Source: Roseateles noduli (GTDB lineage: Bacteria; Pseudomonadota; Gammaproteobacteria; Burkholderiales; Burkholderiaceae_C). Taken from it: 64,000 nucleotides of DNA. The position numbers and the translations under genes were made by a program. How positions within the stretch are numbered: position 1 is the stretch's first letter; the number at the start of each line of letters is the position of its first letter. The notes under the pieces are model-generated. The model searched no databases and was not told the DNA's origin. It saw only the letters and a list, made by a program, of their open reading frames with translations. This document shows, piece after piece, positions 45,296-54,373 of this stretch. Location: positions 62,001 to 126,000 of the forward strand of contig NIOE01000014.1 in NCBI GenBank assembly GCA_002205125.1, written 5' to 3'.

Positions 45296-45964
45296 ATGAC
45301 CGACCTCGACCTCCGTTCCCGCCTCGCCGCTGCCGCCGAAACGCTTGGGCTCGGCCTCACCGATGAACAGCTTGACCGGCTGATCGCCTACCTCGGACTG
45401 TTGTCGAAGTGGAACAAGGTCTACAACCTGACGGCTGTTCGCGATCCCGAAGCGATGCTCACGCAGCATCTCGTGGACAGCCTCAGCCTGATTCCGCCGC
45501 TCCGTCGCCATGCCGCCGGCCAATCGCTTCGGCTGATGGACGTCGGCAGCGGCGGTGGTCTGCCGGGGGTGGTCATCGCCATCTGCGATCCGTCGATCGA
45601 CGTCACCTGCGTGGATACCGTTGGCAAGAAGGCGTTCTTCATCGCCCAGGTCGCGGCCGAAGTCGGTCTGCCCAACCTGCATGCGGAGCACTCGCGGGTT
45701 GAACAGTTGAAGACGGCCCCGTTCGACGTGATTACGTCGCGTGCGTTTGCCTCCTTGGCGGACTTCACCGAATGGACCCGCATGCACCTGAAGCCGGGGG
45801 CCGTGTGGGCGGCAATGAAAGGCCAACACCCGAGCGATGAGATCGCGGAACTGTCCAAACGTGCACCGGATCTGTCCGTGTTTCACGTGGAACAGCTGGA
45901 AGTCCCTGGGCTCGACGCTCAACGGTGCCTGCTCTGGATTCGTCCGACCGCCGCCATCGGTTAA
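45296..45964 (+). CDS. rsmG: 16S rRNA (guanine527-N7)-methyltransferase RsmG (GidB)
   Basis: 222 residues. N-terminal helical part (LIAYLGLLSKWNKVYNLTAV) and an S-adenosylmethionine site LRLMDVGSGGGLPGVVIAIC, followed by DVTCVDTVGKKAFFIAQVAA and VITSRAFASLADF. It methylates G527 of 16S rRNA; loss gives low-level streptomycin resistance. It follows mnmG by 22 bp and precedes parA by 39 bp, an operon conserved in Proteobacteria. A parS-like site (45879-45894) is near its 3' end. Confidence 0.95.
   Translation: MTDLDLRSRLAAAAETLGLGLTDEQLDRLIAYLGLLSKWNKVYNLTAVRDPEAMLTQHLVDSLSLIPPLRRHAAGQSLRLMDVGSGGGLPGVVIAICDPSIDVTCVDTVGKKAFFIAQVAAEVGLPNLHAEHSRVEQLKTAPFDVITSRAFASLADFTEWTRMHLKPGAVWAAMKGQHPSDEIAELSKRAPDLSVFHVEQLEVPGLDAQRCLLWIRPTAAIG
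45879..45894. promoter_or_regulatory. parS: parS-like centromere site in rsmG (one mismatch)
   Basis: TGTTTCACGTGGAACA differs from the parS consensus at a single position (A to G). It lies in the rsmG coding sequence, 1152 bp from the perfect site and about 110 bp before parA, so ParB could also spread over the parA promoter. A second ParB nucleation site is likely. Confidence 0.85.
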
Positions 45965-46003
45965 GCTCCGCCCCTCCGAGAGCCCCCTGCTACCCGACCA
46001 TTC

Positions 46004-46777
46004 ATGGCCAAGATCTTTTGTGTTGCGAACCAAAAAGGCGGCGTCGGCAAGACGACCACCACCGTGAATCTGGCTGCAGGACTGGCCAAGGTGGGACAAC
46101 GGGTGCTGGTGGTCGATCTAGACCCGCAAGGCAATGCCACGATGGGTTCGGGCATCGACAAGCGTGCCCTGCCGCTGACCGTCTATGACGTGCTGCTGGA
46201 GTCGGCCACGCTCGCCGAAGCGCGTCAGCGCAGCGAGAAGGCCGGCTACGACGTGCTGGGCGCCAACCGTGAGCTGGCCGGTGCCGAAGTGGAACTGGTC
46301 GAACTGGAACGACGCGAACAACGCCTGAAAACGGCATTGGCTGCCTCGGCACAGGATTACGACTTCATCCTGATCGACTGCCCGCCTTCGCTGTCGATGC
46401 TGACGCTGAACGGTCTGTGCTCGGCGCACGGCGTGGTCGTTCCGATGCAGTGCGAGTACTTCGCACTCGAAGGGCTGACCGACCTGGTCAACACCATCAA
46501 GCAGATCCACGCCAACCTGAATCCCGACCTGCAGATCATCGGCCTGCTGCGCGTCATGTTTGATCCGCGCATCACGTTGCAGCAGCAGGTCAGCGAACAG
46601 CTGAAGGCGCACTTCGGCGAGAAGGTCTTCGACACCGTCATCCCGCGCAACGTGCGTCTGGCCGAAGCGCCCAGCTACGGTCTCCCGGGTGTCGTCTTCG
46701 ACGGCGGCTCCAAGGGCGCGCACGCCTTCATCGATTTCGCCAAGGAAATGGTGAAGCGCGTCGGCGCCATGCGCTGA
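46004..46777 (+). CDS. parA: Chromosome-partitioning ATPase ParA (Soj)
   Basis: 257 residues. A deviant Walker A P-loop, NQKGGVGKTTTTVNLAAGLA, with Lys at the start (KGG), switch Asp in VVDLDPQGNATMG, and Walker B FILIDCPPSLS. Length is typical of Soj-type ParA, which lacks an extra DNA-binding domain. With ParB and parS it drives origin segregation. parB is not adjacent but about 3 kb downstream, past four unrelated genes. Confidence 0.95.
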   Translation: MAKIFCVANQKGGVGKTTTTVNLAAGLAKVGQRVLVVDLDPQGNATMGSGIDKRALPLTVYDVLLESATLAEARQRSEKAGYDVLGANRELAGAEVELVELERREQRLKTALAASAQDYDFILIDCPPSLSMLTLNGLCSAHGVVVPMQCEYFALEGLTDLVNTIKQIHANLNPDLQIIGLLRVMFDPRITLQQQVSEQLKAHFGEKVFDTVIPRNVRLAEAPSYGLPGVVFDGGSKGAHAFIDFAKEMVKRVGAMR

Positions 46778-46804
46778 CCGATCTGCCGACCGATCCGCTG
46801 AGCG

Positions 46805-47614
46805 ATGTCTCCCGAGTTGGACGCCCTCGCCCGCCGTGCCGAACTGGCCGGCCTGAACGCGGCGTCCGCTCCACGTGAAGCGCAGGTCGACGGCTGGTTG
46901 CTCCGACTGTCTCCCGGCAAGGCCAAGCGCTCGCGATGCGTCAATGCGCTGGCGGGCGGCACCCTCCCCCTCGATGACATCCTTCGCCGCTGCCGCGGCA
47001 GCTTCGAGCAGGCCGGCTTGCCGCTGATCCTCCGCCTCACGCCCTTCAGCCAACCGGTCGACCTCGACGATCAGCTTGCCTCCAGAGGCTGGACCTCCTT
47101 CGATCCGGCCGATGTGATGGTGCTGCCGTCGCTGGAGGCTTTTGACGACGCCCATGGCATCGAGCCGCTATCGCCGTCCGCCTACGCCCGATTGATCGGT
47201 GAGCTGCGCGGATCGAGCACCGAAGAGATCGAGGGCCACGCCCGTCGACTCGAACAGGCCAGCGTCCCGCATCAGGCGTTCCAGATGACTCGGGGCGGCG
47301 TGCTGCTCGCTTGCGGTCAGGTGGCCATCGATACGGATCCGAGTGGCGCATCCCCGGGTGCGTCGGCCCATGCACTGGCTGGCGGCATGGCAGGTCTCTT
47401 CGACATCTTCACGCCCGAGGGCCAGCGCGGTCGAGGTCATGGCTTCCAGCTGTGCGCCGCGCTGCTGGCCGAGGCGCGCCGCCAGGGCGCCCGCAGTGCC
47501 TATCTGCAGGTGGGTGCCGACAACGCCGCTGCGCAGCGTCTGTACGCCCGCCTGGGCTTTCTGCAGGCCTATCGCTACCACTACCGCAGCGACGACCCGC
47601 GCGCCTGGACTTGA
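46805..47614 (+). CDS. GNAT-family N-acetyltransferase, two-domain
   Basis: 269 residues. The C-terminal GNAT fold has the acetyl-CoA loop QRGRGHGFQLCAALL (Q/RxxGxG/A) and the closing YLQVGADNAAAQRLYARLGF. The N-terminal half (about 1-130) is likely a diverged second GNAT-like domain with few clear motifs. Substrate unknown. It lies 27 bp after parA and may share its transcript. The GNAT, GNAT, argC and hydrolase genes fill the gap between parA and parB. Confidence 0.82.
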   Translation: MSPELDALARRAELAGLNAASAPREAQVDGWLLRLSPGKAKRSRCVNALAGGTLPLDDILRRCRGSFEQAGLPLILRLTPFSQPVDLDDQLASRGWTSFDPADVMVLPSLEAFDDAHGIEPLSPSAYARLIGELRGSSTEEIEGHARRLEQASVPHQAFQMTRGGVLLACGQVAIDTDPSGASPGASAHALAGGMAGLFDIFTPEGQRGRGHGFQLCAALLAEARRQGARSAYLQVGADNAAAQRLYARLGFLQAYRYHYRSDDPRAWT

Positions 47615-47630
47615 AGGCCGAGGCCCAGGA

Positions 47631-48080
47631 CTAGTCCCTCGCCAGCCAGACCTTCAACAGCGTGTGGCGGGTGAAGCCCGGCACGAAGTCGTGCACATGG
47701 CTGATGCAGGCATAGCCGAGGTGCTCGTACATCTCGGCAGTCTCGTCCAGCAGCGTCTCGATCAGCGCGTCGACGCAACCCCGCTTCAGCGCCATCGCCT
47801 CCAGCTGGCGAAGGCTGTCACCGCCGAGGCCATGCCCGCGATGATCCGCATGGACCCACAGGTAGTTGACGTAGAGGCGCTGGAACTCGGTGCGTCCGGA
47901 GGCGCCGGCGATCAGCTCGTCGCCGTCATACAGCGCCACGGCGATGTCCTCGGCGTCGCTGCCTTGCGTCTGCTGGCGTCCGTATCGGATGACGCCGTCG
48001 CGGAGGGCGTCCAGGTCGCGCTGAGGAACGGCGTCATCCCGACGCCATGTCCGGCTCCCGCCCTCCTTGGACGCCGTCAT
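47631..48080 (-). CDS. GNAT-family N-acetyltransferase
   Basis: 149 residues. A single GNAT domain: VALYDGDELIAGASGRTEF, core VNYLWVHADHRGHGLGGDSL with the acetyl-CoA loop HRGHGLGG, and the C-terminal AEMYEHLGYACISHVHDFVP. Its ATG overlaps the argC stop by one base, so the two genes are coupled. Whether it acts in arginine metabolism (argC partner) is open; no ArgA-like signature is visible. Confidence 0.85.
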   Translation of the reverse strand: MTASKEGGSRTWRRDDAVPQRDLDALRDGVIRYGRQQTQGSDAEDIAVALYDGDELIAGASGRTEFQRLYVNYLWVHADHRGHGLGGDSLRQLEAMALKRGCVDALIETLLDETAEMYEHLGYACISHVHDFVPGFTRHTLLKVWLARD

Positions 48081-49045
48081 CAGATGTCGTCGACGTCCGG
48101 ACCGGTCAGGCCCAGCGACTCGTCCACGCCCAGGTGCACGTTCATGCTCTGCACCGCGGCGCCGCTCGCGCCCTTGCCGAGGTTGTCCAGGCGTGCCATC
48201 ACGAGGATCTGCTGCTCGCTGCCGAACACGAACAGGTCGACGTTGTTCGTGTCGTTGCAGGCCTGCACGTCGAAGAAGCCGACGGCCAGCGTGTCTGCGT
48301 CGCGCAGCGGTTTCACGTGGATGAAGCGCTCGCCCTCGTAATGCGCGGCCAGCGCGTCCCGAACCTGCTGCGGGGTGGTGCCGGCGCGCAGCTGGCTCAG
48401 ATGCAGCGGCACGGTGACGGCCAGGCCCTTGTAGAAGTTGGAGACGATGGGCATGAACACCGGCGCGGTGGTCAGACCGGTGTGGGCCATCATTTCCGGC
48501 AGATGCTTGTGGGCCAGGCCCAGCGCATACGGACGCGGCGCGATCAGCTTCGGATTCCCGCCCGCCTCGTACTCCGCAATCATCGACTTGCCGCCGCCCG
48601 AGTAGCCGGTGATCGACGTGGCCGTCACCAGCGCGTCGGCCGGCAGCAGGCCGGCATCGACCAGCGGACGCACCGCCAGGATGAAGGCGCTGGCATGGCA
48701 GCCGGGATTGGCGATGCGCTTGGACTCGCGGATCGCCGCGCGCTGGCCCTTGGCCAGTTCCGGCAGACCGAAGGCCCAGCCCGGGGCCGTGCGATGCGCC
48801 GTGCTGGCGTCGATCAGGCAGGTTTTGGGGTTGGTGATCATCGCCGCGGCCTCGCGCGAGGCGGCGTCCGGCAGGCACAGGAAGGCGACATCGGCGGCAT
48901 TGAGCAGGCGGGCCCGCTCGGCGGCATCCTTGCGCTTGTCGGCGTCGATGCGCAGCACCTCGATGTCGGCGCGCTGCGCCAGATATTCATTGATGCGCAG
49001 GCCGGTCGTGCCTTCCTGCCCGTCGACATACACCGCGTACTTCAT
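48080..49045 (-). CDS. argC: N-acetyl-gamma-glutamyl-phosphate reductase, short type 2
   Basis: 321 residues. NADPH-dependent reductase of arginine synthesis, making N-acetylglutamate semialdehyde. Type-2 (short) ArgC: the N-terminal [20 protein letters not shown], the active-site Cys in [20 protein letters not shown], and [17 protein letters not shown]. Start at 49045 follows AGGAG 6 nt upstream. It is downstream-coupled to a GNAT gene and divergent from the RBBP9-like gene. Confidence 0.93.
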   Translation of the reverse strand: MKYAVYVDGQEGTTGLRINEYLAQRADIEVLRIDADKRKDAAERARLLNAADVAFLCLPDAASREAAAMITNPKTCLIDASTAHRTAPGWAFGLPELAKGQRAAIRESKRIANPGCHASAFILAVRPLVDAGLLPADALVTATSITGYSGGGKSMIAEYEAGGNPKLIAPRPYALGLAHKHLPEMMAHTGLTTAPVFMPIVSNFYKGLAVTVPLHLSQLRAGTTPQQVRDALAAHYEGERFIHVKPLRDADTLAVGFFDVQACNDTNNVDLFVFGSEQQILVMARLDNLGKGASGAAVQSMNVHLGVDESLGLTGPDVDDI

Positions 49046-49113
49046 CGCCGCTCCTGCAAAATCCGCTGCCTCCGGGACCCTCCCGAAGAAAGCGCGAAGC
49101 ATAAGGCCAACCG

Positions 49114-49704
49114 ATGTCAACACACGCCATTCCGCCGAATGACCTGGACCTCTCCCCGATCACGCGACCGGTCTACCTGCTGCCGGGCTGGATGAACTCC
49201 GACCCCGACCATTGGCAGAGCGAATGGCAACGGCGTCATGGCGACAGCCGCGTCGAGCAGAACGACTGGGAATGGCCGCGTCGCGGCGACTGGATGGCCC
49301 GCCTCGACGAGGTGCTGCAGCAGGACGGGCGCCTGCACGAGCAGCCGGCGCTGCTGGTGGCGCACAGCCTCGGTTGCCAGCTGGTGGCGGCCTGGGCGGA
49401 ACACTCGTCCCATACCCGCCTGGTCGCGGGCGCGCTGCTGGTCGCGCCCCCCGACACCGAGCGCGAGGAGATGCCCCCTCAGCTGCACAACTGGCGACCG
49501 ATCCGGCGCCCTCGGCTGCCCTTCCCGGCCATCGTCGTCGCCTCGAACGACGACCCCTTCTGCGCCCCCGAGCGCGCAGCGGGCATGGCGGCGGACTGGG
49601 GCGCGGAATTCGTGCTGGCAGGCCCGCTGGGGCACATCAACGCCGCCTCCGGGCTGGGTGCCTGGCCCGAAGGCCGGGCGATGCTGAAGCGCCTCGCCGG
49701 CTGA
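49114..49704 (+). CDS. RBBP9/YdeN-family alpha/beta hydrolase
   Basis: 196 residues. The serine hydrolase core has [19 protein letters not shown] at the N-terminus, nucleophile elbow AHSLGCQL, Asp in [10 protein letters not shown], and His in [13 protein letters not shown], an intact triad. This family comprises small serine hydrolases of unknown natural substrate. Sixty-two bp upstream of parB, with which it may be co-transcribed. Confidence 0.88.
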   Translation: MSTHAIPPNDLDLSPITRPVYLLPGWMNSDPDHWQSEWQRRHGDSRVEQNDWEWPRRGDWMARLDEVLQQDGRLHEQPALLVAHSLGCQLVAAWAEHSSHTRLVAGALLVAPPDTEREEMPPQLHNWRPIRRPRLPFPAIVVASNDDPFCAPERAAGMAADWGAEFVLAGPLGHINAASGLGAWPEGRAMLKRLAG

Positions 49705-49766
49705 TCCGGGCGCCCCCCGACATCGGGCCCACGGCCCTCCCCCGGAATCACGGAGAATCGCGCCCC

Positions 49767-50675
49767 ATGGCGACAAAGAAACCCAAGGGCCTGGGCATGG
49801 GCCTCGAGGCCCTGCTTGGACCCAAAGTGAGCGACGCACCGGCGGTGCGCGAAGGCGAACCCGGCGTGCTGCCGCTGGCGCAGATGCAGGCCGGCAAGTA
49901 CCAGCCGCGCACCCGCATGGACGAAGGCTCGCTCTACGAGCTGGCCGAGAGCATCAAGGCGCAGGGGATCATGCAACCGATCCTCGTGCGCCCGATCGCG
50001 CCCGACGGCGCGGTCCGCTACGAGATCATCGCGGGCGAACGGCGCTTCCGCGCCGCGAAGCTGGCCGGCCTGGCCGAAGTGCCGGTGCTGGTCAAGCCGG
50101 TGCCCGACGAGGCCGCCGCCGCGATGGCGCTGATCGAGAACATCCAGCGCGAGGACCTCAACGCGCTGGAAGAGGCGCAGGGCCTGAAGCGGCTGGTCGA
50201 CGAGTTCGGCCTGACGCATGACCAGGCGGCGCAGGCCGTGGGCCGTTCTCGCAGTGCAGCATCCAATCTGCTGAGACTCCTGAACCTCGCGGAGCCGGTC
50301 CAGAACATGCTGATGGCGGGCGACATCGACATGGGCCACGCCCGCGCGCTGCTGGCGCTCGACGGCGCCCACCAGATCACCAGCGCCACCGAGATCGCCG
50401 CCAAGAAGCTCAGCGTGCGCGAGGCCGAGAAGCTCGTCCAGCGCCAGCAGGGCGGCGGCCGCCAGGCCCCGCTGCTGCGGGTGAAGGCGAACAAGAGCCG
50501 CGACGTGCTGAGACTCGAGGAAGAGCTCTCCGACCTGCTGACGGCGCAGGTGGAGATCCGCGTCAAGAAGAAGACCAAGCGCGGCGAGCAGGGGGAGGTC
50601 GCGATCAGCTTCGGCTCTCTCGACGAGCTGAACGGCTTGCTGCAAAAACTTCGACCGCCCGGCGCGCAGGAGTGA
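49767..50675 (+). CDS. parB: Chromosome-partitioning protein ParB (Spo0J)
   Basis: 302 residues. N-terminal KGLGMGLEALLGP ParA-interaction motif, CTP-binding domain with GERRFRAAKLAGL (from Gly90) and ENIQREDLNALEEA, a central helix-turn-helix (LTHDQAAQAVGRSRSAASN) that recognises parS, and a C-terminal dimerisation region. A CTP-switch clamp that loads at parS sites, here found in mnmG and rsmG, and spreads. Its distance from parA (3 kb) is unusual. A GC hairpin follows at 50683-50702. Confidence 0.96.
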   Translation: MATKKPKGLGMGLEALLGPKVSDAPAVREGEPGVLPLAQMQAGKYQPRTRMDEGSLYELAESIKAQGIMQPILVRPIAPDGAVRYEIIAGERRFRAAKLAGLAEVPVLVKPVPDEAAAAMALIENIQREDLNALEEAQGLKRLVDEFGLTHDQAAQAVGRSRSAASNLLRLLNLAEPVQNMLMAGDIDMGHARALLALDGAHQITSATEIAAKKLSVREAEKLVQRQQGGGRQAPLLRVKANKSRDVLRLEEELSDLLTAQVEIRVKKKTKRGEQGEVAISFGSLDELNGLLQKLRPPGAQE

Positions 50676-50682
50676 GCCGCGC

Positions 50683-50702
50683 GGCCCCCTGTTCGGGGGG
50701 CC
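50683..50702 (+). terminator. GC hairpin downstream of parB
   Basis: GGCCCCC-TGTTCG-GGGGGCC, a 7-bp perfect stem, begins 8 bp after the parB stop. No T-run follows, so it would act weakly or together with Rho. Confidence 0.45.
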
Positions 50703-50726
50703 TGCCGCCCGGGCAATCCACAAGAA

Positions 50727-50741
50727 TGGCACGCGGGATGC
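50727..50741 (+). promoter_or_regulatory. Sigma-54-type promoter candidate upstream of prkA
   Basis: TGGCACG-CGGG-ATGC fits the -24/-12 sigma-54 pattern (TGGCAC...TTGC) with one mismatch. It lies about 355 bp before the prkA start. In E. coli the homologous yeaGH operon responds to RpoN and RpoS, which makes the site plausible; single-site matches are weak evidence. Confidence 0.35.
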
Positions 50742-51096
50742 GTGCTGTCTTCTTCGTACTTCCCACAGGTGCCCCATGTCGGGGGATCGTCAACTTTCGC
50801 GCTTCACAGGCGTTGGACATGGGAGTACAACGGGGTCATGTCTTGCTATCGCGCATCGCTTCCGATGGGGGTAGCATGGCCCGAAAAGCCGCACCCTCGC
50901 TGAGGTTGCCGAGGGACATCCCCCCACGGTCGCGGACTTTGGACCAGCATGGGCTGGCCGTTTGCTGAATGCTTGCTGAGCTCGGAAAGCTCTGATGACG
51001 CCTTGAGTCATGGACGTCGCCAGAACTTCCTGGACGATGCGAGGTCCGTTGTCGCACGGACGCGCGTCGCCTCCCAATGCACCACTGGAGGTCAGC

Positions 51097-53019
51097 ATGG
51101 ACGTGATCAGCCATTTCGCGGCTCGCTATGAACGCAGCAAGGTCGAGGAACTCACCCTGGAGGAGTACCTCGACGAGTGCAAGCGCAATCCCCTCGCCTA
51201 CGCCACCGCGGCCGAGCGCATGCTCAAAGCGATCGGCGAGCCGCAGATGCTGGACACGCGCAACGACTCGCGCCTGTCGCGGATCTTCCAGAACAAGGTC
51301 ATCAAGATCTATCCCGCCTTCGCCGAGTTCTACGGCATGGAGGATGCGATCGAACAGGTCGTCTCCTACTTCCGCCACGCGGCGCAGGGACTGGAAGAGA
51401 AGAAGCAGATCCTGTATCTGCTGGGCCCGGTCGGGGGCGGCAAGAGCTCGATCGCCGAGCGCCTCAAGCAGCTGATGGAGCACGTGCCGTTCTACGCGCT
51501 CAAGGACAGCCCGGTGAACGAGAGCCCGCTGGGCCTGTTCGACGTCGTCGAGGACGGCCCGCTGCTGGAGCGCGAGTACGGCATCCCGCGCCGCTACCTC
51601 AACCGCATCCTGAGCCCGTGGGCGGTGAAGCGGCTCGACGAGTTCGGCGGCGACATCCGCAAGTTCAAGGTCGTCAAGCGGCTGCCGAGCGTGCTCAAGC
51701 AGATCGGCGTGGCCAAGACCGAACCGGGCGACGAGAACAACCAGGACATCAGCTCGCTGGTCGGCAAGGTCGACATCCGCAAGCTCGAGACCTACGCGCA
51801 GGACGATCCCGACGCCTACAGCTACTCCGGCGGCCTGTGCCTGGCCAACCAGGGGCTGCTGGAGTTCGTCGAGATGTTCAAGGCGCCGATCAAGGTGCTG
51901 CACCCGCTGCTGACGGCGACCCAGGAAGGCAACTTCAAGGGCACCGAGGGCTTCGGCGCGATCCCCTTCGACGGCATCGTGCTGGCCCACAGCAACGAGA
52001 GCGAGTGGAAGACCTTCCGCAACAACAAGAACAACGAGGCCTTCCTCGACCGCATCTACATCGTCAAGGTGCCCTACTGCCTGCGCGTCAGCGAGGAAGT
52101 GAAGATCTACGAGAAGCTGATCCGCGGCTCCTCGCTGGCCGAGGCCAAGTGCGCCCCCGGCACGCTGAAGATGATGGCGCAGTTCGCCGTGCTCACGCGG
52201 CTGAAGGACCCGGAGAACTCCAGCGCCTTCAGCAAGATGCAGATCTATGACGGCGACAACCTGAAGGACACCGACCCCAAGGCCAAGTCCATCCAGGAGT
52301 ACCGCGACTACGCCGGCGTCGACGAAGGCATGGCCGGCATCTCGACGCGCTTCGCGTACAAGATCCTGTCCAAGGTCTTCAACTTCGACTCGACCGAGGT
52401 CGCCGCCAATCCGGTCCACCTGATGTACGTGCTCGAACAGCAGATCGAGCGCGAGCAGTTCCCGCAGGAAGCGGAACAGAAGTTCGTCGGCTTCATCAAG
52501 GAAGTGCTGGCGCCGCGCTACGCGGAGTTCATCGGCAAGGAGATCCAGACCGCCTACCTCGAGAGCTACAGCGAGTACGGCCAGAACATCTTCGACCGCT
52601 ACGTGACCTACGCGGACTACTGGATCCAGGACCAGGAGTACCGCGACACCGACACCGGCGAGGTGTTCGACCGCTCGGCGCTGAACGCGGAGCTCGAGAA
52701 GATCGAGAAGCCCGCGGGCATCAGCAATCCGAAGGATTTCCGCAACGAGATCGTCAACTTCGTGCTGCGCGCGCGCGCCAACAACGCGGGCAAGAACCCG
52801 CTGTGGACCAGCTACGAGAAGCTGCGCACGGTGATCGAGAAGAAGATGTTCTCCAACACCGAGGAGCTGCTGCCCGTGATCAGCTTCAACGCCAAGGCCA
52901 GCGCCGACGAGGCGAAGAAGCATGAGAACTTCGTCCAGCGGATGGTCGACAAGGGCTACACGCCGAAGCAGGTCCGGCTGCTCTGCGAGTGGTACCTGCG
53001 CGTGAGGAAGTCGAGCTGA
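51097..53019 (+). CDS. prkA: PrkA/YeaG-family protein kinase (AAA+ serine kinase)
   Basis: 640 residues, the standard length. An AAA-like P-loop GPVGGGKSS (from about residue 110) precedes a kinase-like C-terminal part; LPLVAQQ-type AAA features and SNESEWKTFRNNKNNEAFLD are recognisable. In E. coli YeaG acts in nitrogen starvation and stationary-phase stress; the phosphorylated target is not settled, and protease activity has been proposed. Start follows GGAGG 5 nt upstream. First of the conserved prkA-yeaH-spoVR operon. Confidence 0.95.
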   Translation: MDVISHFAARYERSKVEELTLEEYLDECKRNPLAYATAAERMLKAIGEPQMLDTRNDSRLSRIFQNKVIKIYPAFAEFYGMEDAIEQVVSYFRHAAQGLEEKKQILYLLGPVGGGKSSIAERLKQLMEHVPFYALKDSPVNESPLGLFDVVEDGPLLEREYGIPRRYLNRILSPWAVKRLDEFGGDIRKFKVVKRLPSVLKQIGVAKTEPGDENNQDISSLVGKVDIRKLETYAQDDPDAYSYSGGLCLANQGLLEFVEMFKAPIKVLHPLLTATQEGNFKGTEGFGAIPFDGIVLAHSNESEWKTFRNNKNNEAFLDRIYIVKVPYCLRVSEEVKIYEKLIRGSSLAEAKCAPGTLKMMAQFAVLTRLKDPENSSAFSKMQIYDGDNLKDTDPKAKSIQEYRDYAGVDEGMAGISTRFAYKILSKVFNFDSTEVAANPVHLMYVLEQQIEREQFPQEAEQKFVGFIKEVLAPRYAEFIGKEIQTAYLESYSEYGQNIFDRYVTYADYWIQDQEYRDTDTGEVFDRSALNAELEKIEKPAGISNPKDFRNEIVNFVLRARANNAGKNPLWTSYEKLRTVIEKKMFSNTEELLPVISFNAKASADEAKKHENFVQRMVDKGYTPKQVRLLCEWYLRVRKSS

Positions 53020-53060
53020 GTCGAACGGAGTTGAACGAACGCCACCGGAAAGGTCCCTCA

Positions 53061-54350
53061 ATGACCGGGCTTCAACAGATCATCGACAGGCGGCTGTCGG
53101 GCAAGAACAAGTCGATCGGGAATCGGGAGCGCTTCCTGCGCCGCTACAAGGACCAGATCCGCGACGCCGTGCGACGCGCGGTGGACAAGCGCGGCATCCG
53201 CGACATGGAACGCGGCGAGGACGTGCAGATCCCCAAGCGCGACCTGAGCGAACCCGTCTTCAGCCACGGCGACGGCGGGACCCGCGAGGTCGTGCGGCCC
53301 GGCAACACCGAGCACATCAAGGGCGACCGCATCGGCAAGCCGCAAGGCGGCCAGGGCGGGGGCGGCGGCTCCCAGGCGAGCGACTCCGGCGAGGGCGAGG
53401 ACGACTTCGTCTTCCACCTCAGCAAGGAGGAGTTCATGCAGGTCTTCTTCGAGGACCTGGCGCTGCCCAACCTGGCCCGCACCACGCTGGCCGAGACGCC
53501 CGAGTACAAGACGGTCCGCGCCGGCTACGTCACCGACGGCACGCCGACCAACCTGCACGTCGTGCGCTCGATGCGCGGCGCGCTGGGGCGGCGCATCGCG
53601 CTGGGCATGGACAAGCGGCGCGAACTGCATGAACTCGAGACGCGGCTGCTCACCCTGCAGCAGGAAGAGGACAAGCGCCAGCCCGAGATCCAGGCGCTGA
53701 TCGCCGAGACCGAGGCGCGCATCGTGCTGCTGCGCCAGCGCCTGTCCAACATCCCCTTCCTGGATCCGATCGATCTGCGCTTCCGCAACCGCATCAAGGT
53801 GCCGCAGCCGACGACGCGGGCGGTCATGTTCTGCCTGATGGACGTGTCGGGCTCGATGGACGAGAGCCGCAAGGACCTGGCCAAGCGCTTCTTCATCCTG
53901 CTCTACCTGTTCCTGACGCGGCACTACGAGAAGATCGAGGTCGTCTTCATCCGCCACCACACCCAGGCGCAGGAGGTCGACGAGCAGAACTTCTTCCACG
54001 CCACGGAGACTGGCGGCACGGTGGTGTCGTCGGCGCTGGTGATGATGGAAGAGATCATCCGCGCGCGTTATCCCGCCGGCGACTGGAACATCTACGGCGC
54101 ACAGGCCAGCGACGGCGACAACTGGCATCACGACAGCGGCCGCTGCCGCGAGCTGCTGGCCGACAAGATCCTCCCGCTGTGCCGCTACTACGCCTACGTG
54201 CAGGTGGCGGAAGCCGAGCAGAACCTGTGGGAGGAGTACGCGAAGCTGGAAGACGAAGTGCACCACTTCGCGATGCGCAAGGCCGTCGAGGTGGCGCAGA
54301 TCTATCCGGTCTTCCGCGACCTGTTCAAGAAGGAAGGGGCGACCGCGTGA
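53061..54350 (+). CDS. yeaH: YeaH/YhbH family protein (DUF444), VWA-like
   Basis: 429 residues. The N-terminal QQIIDRRLSGKNKSIGNRER and a Gly-rich linker (GGQGGGGGSQ) precede a von Willebrand-type metal-ion site MDVSGSMDESRKDLAKRFF with the MIDAS Asp261. Conserved partner of PrkA in stress response; role unknown, probably a scaffold or target. It starts 41 bp after prkA and precedes spoVR. In Bacillus the homologue YhbH is sporulation-linked. Confidence 0.94.
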   Translation: MTGLQQIIDRRLSGKNKSIGNRERFLRRYKDQIRDAVRRAVDKRGIRDMERGEDVQIPKRDLSEPVFSHGDGGTREVVRPGNTEHIKGDRIGKPQGGQGGGGGSQASDSGEGEDDFVFHLSKEEFMQVFFEDLALPNLARTTLAETPEYKTVRAGYVTDGTPTNLHVVRSMRGALGRRIALGMDKRRELHELETRLLTLQQEEDKRQPEIQALIAETEARIVLLRQRLSNIPFLDPIDLRFRNRIKVPQPTTRAVMFCLMDVSGSMDESRKDLAKRFFILLYLFLTRHYEKIEVVFIRHHTQAQEVDEQNFFHATETGGTVVSSALVMMEEIIRARYPAGDWNIYGAQASDGDNWHHDSGRCRELLADKILPLCRYYAYVQVAEAEQNLWEEYAKLEDEVHHFAMRKAVEVAQIYPVFRDLFKKEGATA

Positions 54351-54373
54351 GTGCGGCGCCGGAGGACACCACC

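Larger units (their letters stand above)
50676..51096. other. 421-bp non-coding gap between parB and prkA
   Basis: No gene is supported. It starts with a GC hairpin (50683-50702, possible parB terminator) and contains a sigma-54-like sequence at 50727-50741. The rest is moderately G+C-rich leader sequence of the prkA operon. The gap is long enough for a regulated promoter with an upstream activator site. Confidence 0.5.

Noticed and set aside
48308-48323. Third parS site in argC (GGTTTCACGTGGATGA)
   Set aside because: Only 12 of 16 positions match the palindrome and the right half is lost; likely chance.
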